Shown: positions 1 through 9,114 of the stretch, piece by piece | How the letters are laid out: each line of letters begins with the position of its first letter | Numbering within the stretch: position 1 is the stretch's first letter | NCBI GenBank assembly: GCA_900548895.1 | Contig: URLZ01000006.1 | Location: 8,094 to 72,093, forward strand | Direction: 5' to 3' | DNA length: 64,000 nucleotides | DNA from: an uncultured Akkermansia sp. | Lineage (GTDB): Bacteria; Verrucomicrobiota; Verrucomicrobiia; Verrucomicrobiales; Akkermansiaceae | Program-made: the position numbers and the translations under genes | Notes under the pieces: generated by a model | What the model saw: the letters and a program-made list of their open reading frames with translations, nothing else | What the model was told of the DNA's origin: nothing | Database searches by the model: none

Positions 1-200
1 TACTGACATAGGCGAAACCACAAAAGAGGACTCGCAAAGGGCCCACAGAGCAGTCGAAGTAGAATATATAAAGAAGACACCTCTTTTCCGAGAATTCGAT
101 AATAGTCGCTTTTGATTAAAGTAAAGCAATCCTTATAGCATTCAGCAATAGGAATTATAATGATGTTGCCATTTCTAAATTTTATGTTATTGTGCTTCAT
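1..200 (-). CDS. CysE-like hexapeptide acetyltransferase, N-terminal part (cut by window edge)
   Basis: An open minus-strand frame starts with ATG at 200 and runs 66 codons to the window edge without a stop. The segment around residues 33-66 (SDYYRILGKE, then a hydrophobic stretch ending in LLWFRLCQ) resembles the N-terminus of serine-acetyltransferase-like proteins found in capsule loci, where the pattern 'SDLYRYxGK ... FWxRLC' precedes the hexapeptide repeats. Those repeats would lie outside the window. The start is 21 bp after the flippase stop, so it continues the capsule operon. The role would be O- or N-acetylation of the glycan or a precursor. The family assignment rests on a short N-terminus and is tentative. 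Confidence 0.5.
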   Translation of the reverse strand, partial: MKHNNIKFRNGNIIIIPIAECYKDCFTLIKSDYYRILGKEVSSLYILLRLLCGPFASPLLWFRLCQ

Positions 201-221
201 CGGTGTAGCAAAGTGGTGTCC

Positions 222-1745
222 TCAGACAGACTTAAAATAATGCTTGATTGGCCGTATAAGGGTTTCTCTCTCATCTTTGCGTAGGTACAAGAAAAACATT
301 GTTGGGATGGAAATTGCTACATACACCATAGTGAAAATCACAAAACTAGTCCAACCTTGTACGAGAAATTCTGTGTGCAAGAATAATCCTAGGGCTAGTA
401 GCATGAATGAGGGTAGAAGAACCGGTTTAAAGGTCTCTTTCCAAAAGCGGAGCATATTCAGTCTCGCCATTCGTACATAATAGAGATTAAGCAGTACGAT
501 TTGCCCTACTGTCAATGATAGTGCTGTACCTATGAACATCCCAATAGGCCCCATGAGATATGTAAAGATGTATCCTGATATTATGCATAATATAGACGAA
601 TAGAACAAAATAACGGCCCTTCCTTTGTGAATGTTCATAGCTTGAAGTATAGAAGGGCCTACTAATTGAGTCATTGGTATAGTCAGCGGAACAAGTATGC
701 ACATAGCTCCAAGCCATATGGTCTCAACGCCGGAACCCAAGCTTTGCCCCACCCACAGAGCAAGGAAGTCTTTTCCTATGATTGCAAAAGTTAGCAGGAA
801 AATGGCACAAGGAATGAGTTGAATACGCCCTGAGCGAATCATAGACTGTGTAATTTCAGAACTATCCGCGCCTCTGGCAACTTGGCTCATGATCTTAGGA
901 GCTATGACAGTCGAAATGGCGGTTGTAGCCGTCATAAAATAACTAACTATGCTTATTCCCATCGAAAAGACAGGAACATCGCTGGCCCCGCATAGTCGAG
1001 CGACTACAGGGGTACCTGCTTGCCAGTAAAACATGTTCATAAGTTGATTTATCAGGACCCAGAAAGAAAAGCTAAAAACTTCTTTGTATAAGGAAAAGTC
1101 TGGTTTGGAGAATTTAACTTTAATCCCTAAGTACTTGAATGAGTATACGAGACCAATAGCTGAGCTAAAGACACTGATCACGATGCTCAGAACTGTAAGC
1201 GCTATTGCTTTGTACCCAAGAGTTAATAGTAATATAGATAGGACAAGACTGAGTAGAGATGCAACAAGGCTAATCACTCCGGGAATCAGAAATTTCAAGT
1301 AGGCTTCTGATATTTTTACCAGAGGTCTTAGAGGAAAGGAAAGAACTAATTCACTAAGCGTGAGTAAATAGAGTATGCGCAAAATTGAAAGTTGATCTTC
1401 ATTTAGCGCAGGAAAGAAGACGTTGAGCCTGCTGTAGCACAGCAAGCCTACTATGAGAGTTATAAGACCGAGGACTGCAAATAGTACAAGTATTTGTCCT
1501 AAGAAATATTTTTGTTTTTCAAGCTCTCCTCTAGAGTGGTACGTAATAATATATTTTTTAACTGTATCTCCGAGTCCTAAGTCTGTTAAAGCTAACCAAG
1601 TAATAACACCATTACTTAATACAAATAAGCTGTACTCGTCAACACCAAGCTTACTAAGTATGAATGGAGTCATAAAGAACGACGAAGCAAGTCGTAAAGT
1701 TATCGATGCGTAATTGATAATTATGCCTGCTTTGAATTCGTTCAT
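222..1745 (-). CDS. Wzx-type oligosaccharide flippase
   Basis: A 507-residue polytopic membrane protein with about 12-14 hydrophobic segments from residue 10 to the C-terminus. It has the typical opening of the polysaccharide-flippase family (an amphipathic start, then an Arg-containing first helix and a MTPFIL stretch). Such proteins move lipid-linked repeat units across the inner membrane. It sits among glycosyltransferases and with a Wzy-like polymerase in the same operon, which implies a Wzx/Wzy-dependent pathway. The sequence is AT-rich like its neighbours up to 13112, unlike the GC-rich rest of the window. The family call is firm; the substrate is unknown. Confidence 0.88.
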   Translation of the reverse strand: MNEFKAGIIINYASITLRLASSFFMTPFILSKLGVDEYSLFVLSNGVITWLALTDLGLGDTVKKYIITYHSRGELEKQKYFLGQILVLFAVLGLITLIVGLLCYSRLNVFFPALNEDQLSILRILYLLTLSELVLSFPLRPLVKISEAYLKFLIPGVISLVASLLSLVLSILLLTLGYKAIALTVLSIVISVFSSAIGLVYSFKYLGIKVKFSKPDFSLYKEVFSFSFWVLINQLMNMFYWQAGTPVVARLCGASDVPVFSMGISIVSYFMTATTAISTVIAPKIMSQVARGADSSEITQSMIRSGRIQLIPCAIFLLTFAIIGKDFLALWVGQSLGSGVETIWLGAMCILVPLTIPMTQLVGPSILQAMNIHKGRAVILFYSSILCIISGYIFTYLMGPIGMFIGTALSLTVGQIVLLNLYYVRMARLNMLRFWKETFKPVLLPSFMLLALGLFLHTEFLVQGWTSFVIFTMVYVAISIPTMFFLYLRKDERETLIRPIKHYFKSV

Positions 1746-1800
1746 TTTTCTAATTGTCGTTTCTGAATTTTTTGTTTAAAAATTGCCTAGTTCGCAAATC

Positions 1801-2928
1801 TTATTTGGTAATACTTGCGTAATAGTGCAGCATTGCCCGCCATACATCATCACGGTTGTACTTCGTCCTAACACGCTGTTGAGCCATCTTTCCCATCACT
1901 TGGCGTAAGTCCTTGCTCGAATACATTCTTAGCATTTGCTCGTATAGCTTTGAAGCGTCACCGCACGGAACTAGAACGCCCGTTTCCTCGTCTACGATTA
2001 CTTCATTGCAGCCCCGTATGTTACAGCTGATAGCAGGAATTCCCATGGCTGCGGCCTCGAGGATGGAGCAGTTGCATCCTTCTCGGTGGGATGGCAAGAC
2101 AAAGACATCTGACATCTCAAGCCAGTCCGGCACGTTGTCTTGGCCTCCTACGGCGTGAATGTGAGGGTGATCCTGAATAAGCGTTTTAGTCTCTGCCGCT
2201 ATGGGGTCTAGTAATTCCTCTTCTCTACCCACGAGTACCAAATCTGCTCTTGCTCCCTCCTCAAGAAGTTTCACAAAAGCCGGTACCAATTCATCGATCC
2301 CCTTATCATGGACGATCCGACCGACGTAAATGAAAACGACCGAATCGACCGGCAGGTTAAGCCGTTTCCGCATCAAAGCTCTTTTCCCCGTAGGCTTGAA
2401 TTTCTCTAAGTCGATACCGTTGATATTTCCATGCCAGAATACCTTAACAGGCTTGTGGGTTACGTGCTGTTCTTCTACATATTCTTTTGTGCCATAACCG
2501 TCAGCATTCAAATGTGTCGCGAAGAAACATGTTATGGCGTTTGTTGCACGTACGATGCCCCGAACCAGAGGGTTAGGTAATTTCAGCTCTCCGTTGAACA
2601 TGGCGATGCGCACGGGCACCCGCGCTGCCCAAGCCGCGATTGTCCCCAGTAGTCCGGCTTTGGGAGTCATCGTGTGAACGATATCGGGTTTTTCTCGACG
2701 GAGCAGTCGATAGAGTCGCCAAAGCGAGACGAGATCCTTCAGCGGCGAGATGCGTCGTTCAATGGGGATTGCATGGGTTTTCAGTCCCTCGGAGCGAAAG
2801 AGCTCATGCTCTTTTCCCGGTGAGCAGATGGCGCTGACATCGTATTTGTCTGCGAGGAAGCGCATCCTTTCAGATAAGAAACTTCGAACCGACGCCGGAA
2901 CCGCCACGATGTAGATCAGCTTTTTCAT
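1801..2928 (-). CDS. Glycosyltransferase family 4
   Basis: A 375-residue GT-B fold glycosyltransferase. The N-terminal half has the acceptor-domain pattern with HTMTPKAGLLG near residue 85. The C-terminal half carries the nucleotide-sugar domain, with IYVGRIVHDKGIDEL near 200-215 and the EX7E-type segment PSHREGCNCSILEAAAMG near 275-295. It probably transfers one sugar of the repeat unit from a nucleotide donor on the cytoplasmic face. It starts 1 bp after the stop of the preceding GT2 gene, so the two are cotranscribed. The upstream base sequence has no Shine-Dalgarno. Donor and acceptor cannot be read from the sequence. Confidence 0.9.
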   Translation of the reverse strand: MKKLIYIVAVPASVRSFLSERMRFLADKYDVSAICSPGKEHELFRSEGLKTHAIPIERRISPLKDLVSLWRLYRLLRREKPDIVHTMTPKAGLLGTIAAWAARVPVRIAMFNGELKLPNPLVRGIVRATNAITCFFATHLNADGYGTKEYVEEQHVTHKPVKVFWHGNINGIDLEKFKPTGKRALMRKRLNLPVDSVVFIYVGRIVHDKGIDELVPAFVKLLEEGARADLVLVGREEELLDPIAAETKTLIQDHPHIHAVGGQDNVPDWLEMSDVFVLPSHREGCNCSILEAAAMGIPAISCNIRGCNEVIVDEETGVLVPCGDASKLYEQMLRMYSSKDLRQVMGKMAQQRVRTKYNRDDVWRAMLHYYASITK

Positions 2929-2929
2929 T

Positions 2930-3817
2930 TTAGGAATGTCGAGTCTTGAGCCGAATCAAGAGATTCAGCATAATGCCGAAGGGGATAGCTAAGACAGTAA
3001 GTAGCTTTTTTGGAGAATCCTGAATGAAGGACCACTTATGCAGAAAAATACTATTCGAAACGTAATGGATGCACTCAATGAATTTTCTTCTACAAGTCAA
3101 GGAGAAAATCATAGAGCTCCTTCTTGCAATATCCCAGCCCTTCAGGTTCCTTATATACTGGCGATACATATTGAGACTTGATCCATCCGGCAAGTATTCA
3201 ACAAGATAGATTACTCTGTTGAGAAGAAGCCAAGGATATTTTGCATCTATAAATTGATTTTTATACGCCATGCTACCGTATTTCTCATCCGCAAATTCCG
3301 GATACTCCGGGGCAGCTTTTGCAACTTCAGTTCGAAAAATGAATTTTTTGTCACCACGAACATGCTTAATTTCTCTTAGCCATGTTTCATGAGCAATTTG
3401 AACATCATCCGGAAATTCAGTCCCTACTATCCCTCCGGCGATGTAGCCGTCTAGAGCAATGAATCCGGCGACAGAGTCATGGTACGAGTTGTTCTTGTTC
3501 CAGAATTCATAGATCACCTGAACGCAATCATCAGTGAGCATATCATCTGAATCGAGGCACATGCATAAATCTGTCGTGATGTTCCTGAAAGCAGTATTAT
3601 GGCCGGTATGCATTCCGCCGTTCTCTTTCTTGATGTAGCAGATTCGAATGACGCCCTCGCGTTTCCAGGCATCTACAAGTTCTTTCGTGTTGTCTGTTGA
3701 TCCATCATCTATGATTAGCCACTCGAAATCCTGGCATGTCTGGCGCTTAAGAGATTCGTAGGCTCGACCAAGACAGTAGGCTCGATTGTACGTTGGTGTG
3801 AAAATAGTCAGCGTCAT
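2930..3817 (-). CDS. Glycosyltransferase family 2
   Basis: A GT-A glycosyltransferase of about 295 residues. It opens with TIFTPTYNRAYCLGRAYESL and has DDGSTDNT near residue 42 and the DxD-type metal site CLDSDDM near 90. The ATG at 3817 is preferred over the in-frame TTG at 3823, because an AAGGGA sequence lies about 9 nt upstream of the ATG. This is one of the few Shine-Dalgarno-like sites in the window. It resembles the 12228-13112 GT2 gene in its opening and length, so the two may be distant paralogues. It probably adds one residue of the repeat unit. Confidence 0.88.
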   Translation of the reverse strand: MTLTIFTPTYNRAYCLGRAYESLKRQTCQDFEWLIIDDGSTDNTKELVDAWKREGVIRICYIKKENGGMHTGHNTAFRNITTDLCMCLDSDDMLTDDCVQVIYEFWNKNNSYHDSVAGFIALDGYIAGGIVGTEFPDDVQIAHETWLREIKHVRGDKKFIFRTEVAKAAPEYPEFADEKYGSMAYKNQFIDAKYPWLLLNRVIYLVEYLPDGSSLNMYRQYIRNLKGWDIARRSSMIFSLTCRRKFIECIHYVSNSIFLHKWSFIQDSPKKLLTVLAIPFGIMLNLLIRLKTRHS

Positions 3818-3830
3818 TTGCAAATTCCCT

Positions 3831-4547
3831 TCATTTGAGTTTGGGCATTGCCTTGTTTAGTAGCAGCCTAATTTGAGATAGAAAAAAAGCTCTATAGCGA
3901 GTCGTCCGAGGTAACCATGTGCAATCAAAGTGATGGATGCTGCGCGTGTTCTCTGTGGGGTGAATGGGGGCTCCCCGCATGGCCTGGGGACAAAAAAAAT
4001 CGGCAGGATAGATCATAACATTCTTACATTGAGTAAGTCGTCCATCAAGACACGCTCCTAGTTCTTCTAAAGCGTCAGTTGTAATCTTACAAACCGTTCC
4101 CTGATTCTCGGGATTAAAATTTTTCAGCGATATGTACTTCTTTAGAATATACTCCCATACTTCATTATGTGCCTCACAAGCGATTCCAAGACCAGGCGCA
4201 ACGTAGTGACGAGCCTGCTCCTTAGTCGCTAAAGCCTCGTATCCCATGAATGCACCCTCTCTAAGAATGTCATCCATGGGTCGAATGACTTCAACGTCTG
4301 TGTCAAAGTAGACTCCTCCTTCTTGATGCAGAATCCAAAAGCGAGCGAAATCGCTCACAAAAGCATATTTCTTGGCAGCATAGGCCTCCGCTGTGTAGGG
4401 CACCAAGTTGACATCGAAGTTACTCTCGTTCCACTCCTTGATCTCGTGGTCTGGGAGAAATTTTCTCCACGATGCGATACACTTGCGGGCTGACTTTGGC
4501 AGAGCTCTGCCGCCGAACCAGCAGTAATGGATGGTTTTAGGAATCAT
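3831..4547 (-). CDS. Glycosyltransferase family 32 (capsular polysaccharide synthesis)
   Basis: The protein begins MIPKTIHYCWFGG, the hallmark N-terminus of GT32 (Gly_transf_sug) enzymes. The donor-binding DxD site follows in GGVYFDTDVEVI near residues 75-87. The ATG at 4547 is chosen because this conserved motif normally lies at the very start. An upstream in-frame ATG at 4586 would add 13 unrelated residues and overlap the preceding gene. From 4547 it is about 238 residues, normal for the family. GT32 members often transfer galactose or mannose, but the sugar is not predictable here. It lies 10 bp after the nitroreductase-like gene. Confidence 0.88.
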   Translation of the reverse strand: MIPKTIHYCWFGGRALPKSARKCIASWRKFLPDHEIKEWNESNFDVNLVPYTAEAYAAKKYAFVSDFARFWILHQEGGVYFDTDVEVIRPMDDILREGAFMGYEALATKEQARHYVAPGLGIACEAHNEVWEYILKKYISLKNFNPENQGTVCKITTDALEELGACLDGRLTQCKNVMIYPADFFCPQAMRGAPIHPTENTRSIHHFDCTWLPRTTRYRAFFLSQIRLLLNKAMPKLK

Positions 4548-4557
4548 ATTCGTCAAT

Positions 4558-5502
4558 CTACTCAATAATTTTAAGAACTCTGTCAAGCGGTTTGCGCCTT
4601 GATTGCGCTACAGGAAATGGATGTGCGGGAAAGTGACCAGCGAGTATGAGTCCTACAATTGTTTCATTATTCGGGATATGACAGATGAGCCGCAGCTTGG
4701 AATCGTTTTCGGGTATGGAGCCCCAGATAATGGGAATAGTTGCAATCTTGAAAGAATGAAGTGAGTATAATAAATTCATTGCGAATATCCCTCCATCATA
4801 AAAAACCGTGTGGCGTTCATATTCGTTTATGTAATAGCCCAGATCCCCAGTTAGCACCATTAGCACAGCCGGTTTCTCAATGCCTGAAGTGCCGCGGTGC
4901 ATATCCATAATCTGTTGGATCTTGTGCTTATTCGTTACTGCATATACGGCCGTCGATTGGCGGTTACAGGCACTGGGTGCAGTCTGGGCTATTCCTATTG
5001 CTCGCTTGATGAGATCTGATGAAACAGGCTCCTTTCCGAAAAAGCGTGAGCTATGACGAGATCTGGCAAAATGCTCGAAACAATCTGCTTGGGAAATTTG
5101 CTCAGCTCCATACATTTTTGTGCACTTTCCATGGCCTGAAGTTGAGATAAACTCGTGAGGGATGAAGGATGCGTCTAGGCCTTCCTGACACCTATAGGCA
5201 TAATATGCGGCCAATATATCTTTAGCGTAATCGAACAGCCAAGGATCGATAGTTTCACGATGCACCTGCAGTATCTTAATGATAGATCTAACCTTAGTTG
5301 CTCCAAAATCCCTCTTAGTCCTGTGGATAGCAAACGCTTTTTCGATGCTGTGGCAGAGAATTCTAAGTTCAGCCGTCTTCCTTTTTTCTCCCGAAAATGC
5401 CATGTATTTCGTCATTCGCGTGAAATCATGGAAAGTCAGATAGCGCAGGAATCGGTGAGGTGTAGAAAGAAACGTAAGAATTTGTTTTATTCCTTCAAGC
5501 AT
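4558..5502 (-). CDS. Nitroreductase-family protein of the polysaccharide cluster
   Basis: A protein of about 314 residues whose C-terminal two thirds form a nitroreductase fold. The FMN phosphate-binding motif SRHSSRFF is near residue 155, TAPSACNRQ is near 185, and the AMNLLYSLHS helix is near 255. The N-terminal 110 residues (helical, basic) are not part of the classical domain. The ATG at 5502 is used in preference to an upstream TTG. The gene overlaps the pyruvyltransferase gene by 8 bp, implying translational coupling. Nitroreductase-like proteins recur next to pyruvyltransferases in exopolysaccharide clusters, but I know of no established substrate. Confidence 0.8.
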   Translation of the reverse strand: MLEGIKQILTFLSTPHRFLRYLTFHDFTRMTKYMAFSGEKRKTAELRILCHSIEKAFAIHRTKRDFGATKVRSIIKILQVHRETIDPWLFDYAKDILAAYYAYRCQEGLDASFIPHEFISTSGHGKCTKMYGAEQISQADCFEHFARSRHSSRFFGKEPVSSDLIKRAIGIAQTAPSACNRQSTAVYAVTNKHKIQQIMDMHRGTSGIEKPAVLMVLTGDLGYYINEYERHTVFYDGGIFAMNLLYSLHSFKIATIPIIWGSIPENDSKLRLICHIPNNETIVGLILAGHFPAHPFPVAQSRRKPLDRVLKIIE

Positions 5503-6541
5503 ATGTTGCAAGTGCGGTTAACAGAGTTTCGGCTGAGCGCTGTTGCCAATCATCTAGTTTGTTTTCAAAGTCTAAGGAATCAAAAGGTGCGGTTATAGTC
5601 TTGTAAAACGTTTCATAGGAGCATTCCCCGCTCACAATATGCTTCTGAGCACCCAGTTCCGTTGCAACGTGCCTCACTTTATCTCGTGCAGGTAGTATTG
5701 CGCACCTCTTGTGGTTTCGCATCGTAAAAATGGCCCCGTGAAAGGTTGTAGTAAAAACGAAATCAGCTTTCCGAATTATGTGAGAAAACTCAAAAGGAGA
5801 GCAGCAGCGCACTTTGTCTGCCCAGGGGTGCCAGAAAAAAGCGGATACAAGTTTTAGACCCTTTTCCTTGGCAAAGCGTTTCAGGTGACTGATGATACGT
5901 TCATCTACACCATACGTGTAGACGAGCAAGTAAGGTTCACCAAATTTCTGATCTGATTTCTCCATTTCTTCCAGAGGAATCAGGAGTGTTGGATCGCAAA
6001 CAGGGGACTCATTGTCTATGCCGCGCACGGTAAAGCGCGACCTCAAAAGTTTTTTTGTGTATACGTCTCTCACGCAAATATAGCGAAAATCCGAAATATG
6101 AGTGGCTATACCTGCGTTTTTTTTCAGAGTGCTTGCCTTCATTGCTCCGACACTGGTAGCGTATGCTAGTTTCGGTACACTCGGGAAGCCTCCTCCAAAG
6201 AAAAAGGGATCTGCAAAGTATGGGTTATCCATATTCCATATTTCATCGCTCCCATAGATGATTGCATCGCAACATGATGCCTTATATGCGGAAATCACAT
6301 TGAGATAGGACCATGCATGTAGAAGGGAGAACATAATTCTAACGCGCCAGTAAAGTGATCTTATAGGTGATATGCGCTTTAGGAGACCGACTAAGGCGAG
6401 GCATTTTGGCTTGTATCGTATAAATCTTGCATCGTAGTTAGATTTTGCTAAAAAACGCGATAGCGCGTACGCCTGTAGATATGAACCTACATTGTCAACC
6501 GCATCATATACTGTCACGATTCCTATAGTTTTCTTTCTCAT
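5495..6541 (-). CDS. Polysaccharide pyruvyl transferase family protein
   Basis: A 348-residue protein with the pyruvyltransferase pattern: GIVTVYDAVDNVGSYLQAYAL at the N-terminus, YGSDEIWN near 95, DPTLLIP near 190 and the C-terminal TTFHGAIFTM near 268. Members transfer pyruvate from phosphoenolpyruvate as a ketal onto a sugar, giving the polymer a negative charge. Its stop overlaps the start of the nitroreductase-like gene, so the pair forms a translationally coupled unit. The short start codon context GAAAGAAA may act as a weak ribosome site. The family call is good; the exact reaction is inferred. Confidence 0.85.
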   Translation of the reverse strand: MRKKTIGIVTVYDAVDNVGSYLQAYALSRFLAKSNYDARFIRYKPKCLALVGLLKRISPIRSLYWRVRIMFSLLHAWSYLNVISAYKASCCDAIIYGSDEIWNMDNPYFADPFFFGGGFPSVPKLAYATSVGAMKASTLKKNAGIATHISDFRYICVRDVYTKKLLRSRFTVRGIDNESPVCDPTLLIPLEEMEKSDQKFGEPYLLVYTYGVDERIISHLKRFAKEKGLKLVSAFFWHPWADKVRCCSPFEFSHIIRKADFVFTTTFHGAIFTMRNHKRCAILPARDKVRHVATELGAQKHIVSGECSYETFYKTITAPFDSLDFENKLDDWQQRSAETLLTALATYA

Positions 6542-6625
6542 TAGATCGGCTATGTCGATAAAGAGTGTTTGCGTTCGAGCCAGTCCAGACTACATCAATA
6601 GATCTTTTGTGTCAAGAAAATTAAG

Positions 6626-7501
6626 TCATTTCTTGTCTCCTAGAACAAGTTCCGTGACTTTGAGCAGTAGCTCTTCATCCTTAGAGGAAAATTTTCTTGC
6701 AAAAAGACTGGGTGTGCGCTTTAGACTCTCATAATCATCCATATTTAACACTTTAGGATGATCACAGGTTGAAGCTTCCCACAGTATATACCATAGAGAA
6801 AACTTTTCTGAGTAACTGAACTTAGCTATTTTGTCTCTAAAAGCTGGTTCGTTTATGAAAATCAGTTGTTTGTATACTTCATCAGAATTTTTCGAGAACT
6901 CAACCATTCGTCGAATCTCTCGTCCTTTTTCTAGGAGAAAATCGACTGCGTACCCAGGAAGTGAGCACCAGTTCCACCCCCGGCGGAATAGGTCATAATG
7001 TTTCAGGCGGTTGATTCCAATTTTTCGCTGTAGATCCAAGAGCTTTGCATTCAGGTATCTTGGAAGAATATTCTGAAAGTGGTACAGGGAAAGTCTCTCG
7101 AAATCCCAATCTGAGAAAGTGGGATTAACGGTAAGAAATATTGTGTCTCTATTCTCTGGTTTCTCAAAGAACTGCTGTATGTAGTCCTGCGACTTAATCG
7201 GAAGATCGTAGCCAGACATTAAGTGGTAGAAGTCATATGCGCCATGTTTCCGAGCTGCCTTATACAAGAGCATTTCCGCTTTGGTTTGTGAAGCCCCTCC
7301 CCAGCTAACATCTAGTCTTTTTGTCAGAAACAATCGGCTTGGTCTAGCGTAGAATTCCATTCCTTGGAGAGCTGAAAGACCAATGCGTGTTTTCTTATCA
7401 ACGTGCAGAAAGATGTCGTTATTCGGGTGAGCAAGAAGCCTGAACTGGGTTTTTAGAAGTTCAATTTGCTCATGTGCCATTACTAGGTACGCGTGTTTCA
7501 T
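6626..7501 (-). CDS. GT14 'core-2/I-branching' beta-1,6-N-acetylglucosaminyltransferase family
   Basis: A 291-residue protein starting MKHAYLVMAHEQIELLKTQF, followed by IFLHVDKK. This is the signature opening of the Branch family (GT14), which includes animal core-2 beta-1,6-GlcNAc transferases and xylosyltransferases and many bacterial capsule enzymes. The YHLMSGYDLPIKS motif is near residue 95 and the conserved WCSLPGYAVDFLL is near 175. It overlaps the next upstream gene by 4 bp (ATGA-type coupling). It probably forms a branch on the repeat unit. The family is clear; linkage and donor are not proven. Confidence 0.85.
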   Translation of the reverse strand: MKHAYLVMAHEQIELLKTQFRLLAHPNNDIFLHVDKKTRIGLSALQGMEFYARPSRLFLTKRLDVSWGGASQTKAEMLLYKAARKHGAYDFYHLMSGYDLPIKSQDYIQQFFEKPENRDTIFLTVNPTFSDWDFERLSLYHFQNILPRYLNAKLLDLQRKIGINRLKHYDLFRRGWNWCSLPGYAVDFLLEKGREIRRMVEFSKNSDEVYKQLIFINEPAFRDKIAKFSYSEKFSLWYILWEASTCDHPKVLNMDDYESLKRTPSLFARKFSSKDEELLLKVTELVLGDKK

Positions 7502-9114
7502 TTAAGATGATTTAAATATTCTGTTATGTTCATCCTCCGCAACGTGTAAGGAATTTCATTGCCTCCCGACTCGTTTAGCTGATGTAGCTCTGGTACCGTT
7601 ACAAAAGTGCAATTAGATCTGCAATTAACAGGATCTTCTGTAAAACACACTTTATTCTTGTAGGGTAATCCAGCGAATTTCTGAATGAGTTCGTGAGTGC
7701 AAAATTGACGTTCAGAAAATTTGACTATGAGGTTGTCAAAATTGATACGAGCTGTACGCCGCTTCCATTTTTGAAAGGCTTCTCGCTCAGAGTGATAGTG
7801 CTGAAAAAATATTTCAATATCTCCTAATCGAGCTACTGGAAACTTAGCACCTTCTAGATTCAGACGAGACATCCTGTGTACGTGACGCGATTCGATGAGG
7901 GGAATGAAAATAGGATCAAGCGAAAGATAATGCCGCAGATCTCCCAAGAATTTTATATAGTCATCTTCAAAGATAAACAAGCCTACTGTGGGTGACGTAT
8001 AGGGGAGCCCATATTTCTGATATACAATTCCTCCCCAGCAATTATTCGAAATGATAGAGAAGTTTCTGTTCCTGAGGAGAAGCCTGCTGAGCTGAACCGA
8101 GATGAGCTGTTCCCCTTTGATAAAGACGCTTCGAGCCGAAGACCTTATGGGCATATGTTTGATTTTTTTCCCGATATAGTAAACGGGTAAGAATCCTCTA
8201 AACGTTTTAAGTAGCCAGAATAGCAATTTGTCCTTTACTCTTGTATATTCAACGTAAGAGCACGGGAACGTTGACAGCTTTTGCGCGCAAATGGAGGCTT
8301 CATACCGCATGCCTTGCAATTTGGCTTGGTAGTACATATGCAGGCAAATCTGCTCGAAGCGTAGGCGCTCTTTACGGGCTAGATCAGAGTATTGTAGCCT
8401 TTGCAACAGGGAGACACGCTTCTCCACGGCCTCTAGTGCATCCAATCTTCCCGGGGTAAATTGCGAGTTGACGATACTTGTAGATCTTCTGCGGTAGAAG
8501 TAGAGTATATTTCTTATATATACTATGCTATGAGCTCTCTGAAGCAGCTCTGTGGAATAAAATTCGTCCTCGTGCAATTTACCAATTTCGAATTTTATAG
8601 TGTCGGCAAGATCCCGGCGAATAAGCTTTGTGCAGGCTGAAGCACCACAGCCGCCCAGCTGTTGCAGGCGCTCAAACATGGTGTGCCTATCTTCCACATA
8701 TGCTTCCACTTGTGCCTCATCTTCTGATGTATATCGCGGTTTTGTATCAAACTCCTCATAACCGAACTGAACTATGTCAGCGTTTGAGAATTTTTGAATC
8801 ACGGAAGAGAGCACGTTTAGGGCCCCTGCCGCAATAAAATCGTCTGAATCGAGAAAGAGTACATGCGTGCCTTTCGCCATGGCTACGCCGGCATTTCGAG
8901 CTGAGGACAATCCACCATTACTCTTATGCAGAACTGATATGTTATCATATTTCTCTGAGTATCTGTCACAGATGAGAGGTGAGGCGTCGGTAGAGCCGTC
9001 GTCTACCAATATAAGTTCAGTACGATCATCCAGCTGAGCCAGACAGCTATCAATACATTCTGCAAGATATGGCTCAACGTTGTATACAGGTATAATTACT
9101 GAAAAAGTTATCAT
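7498..9114 (-). CDS. Fusion protein: GT2 glycosyltransferase plus DUF1919
   Basis: A 538-residue two-domain protein. Residues 1-240 form a GT2 domain (FSVIIPVYNVEPYL, DDGSTDAS, FLDSDDF). Residues from about 345 to 535 match DUF1919: RNFSIISNNCWGGIVYQKYG, then FIFEDDYIKFL, ending with a Cys-containing segment. DUF1919 proteins are usually separate genes in capsule loci and have no settled role, though catalytic function on glycans has been suspected. Fusion to a GT2 implies that both act on the same intermediate. The gene overlaps both neighbours by 4 bp. The central part (240-340) is basic and helical and may contact the membrane. Confidence 0.85.
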   Translation of the reverse strand: MITFSVIIPVYNVEPYLAECIDSCLAQLDDRTELILVDDGSTDASPLICDRYSEKYDNISVLHKSNGGLSSARNAGVAMAKGTHVLFLDSDDFIAAGALNVLSSVIQKFSNADIVQFGYEEFDTKPRYTSEDEAQVEAYVEDRHTMFERLQQLGGCGASACTKLIRRDLADTIKFEIGKLHEDEFYSTELLQRAHSIVYIRNILYFYRRRSTSIVNSQFTPGRLDALEAVEKRVSLLQRLQYSDLARKERLRFEQICLHMYYQAKLQGMRYEASICAQKLSTFPCSYVEYTRVKDKLLFWLLKTFRGFLPVYYIGKKIKHMPIRSSARSVFIKGEQLISVQLSRLLLRNRNFSIISNNCWGGIVYQKYGLPYTSPTVGLFIFEDDYIKFLGDLRHYLSLDPIFIPLIESRHVHRMSRLNLEGAKFPVARLGDIEIFFQHYHSEREAFQKWKRRTARINFDNLIVKFSERQFCTHELIQKFAGLPYKNKVCFTEDPVNCRSNCTFVTVPELHQLNESGGNEIPYTLRRMNITEYLNHLK

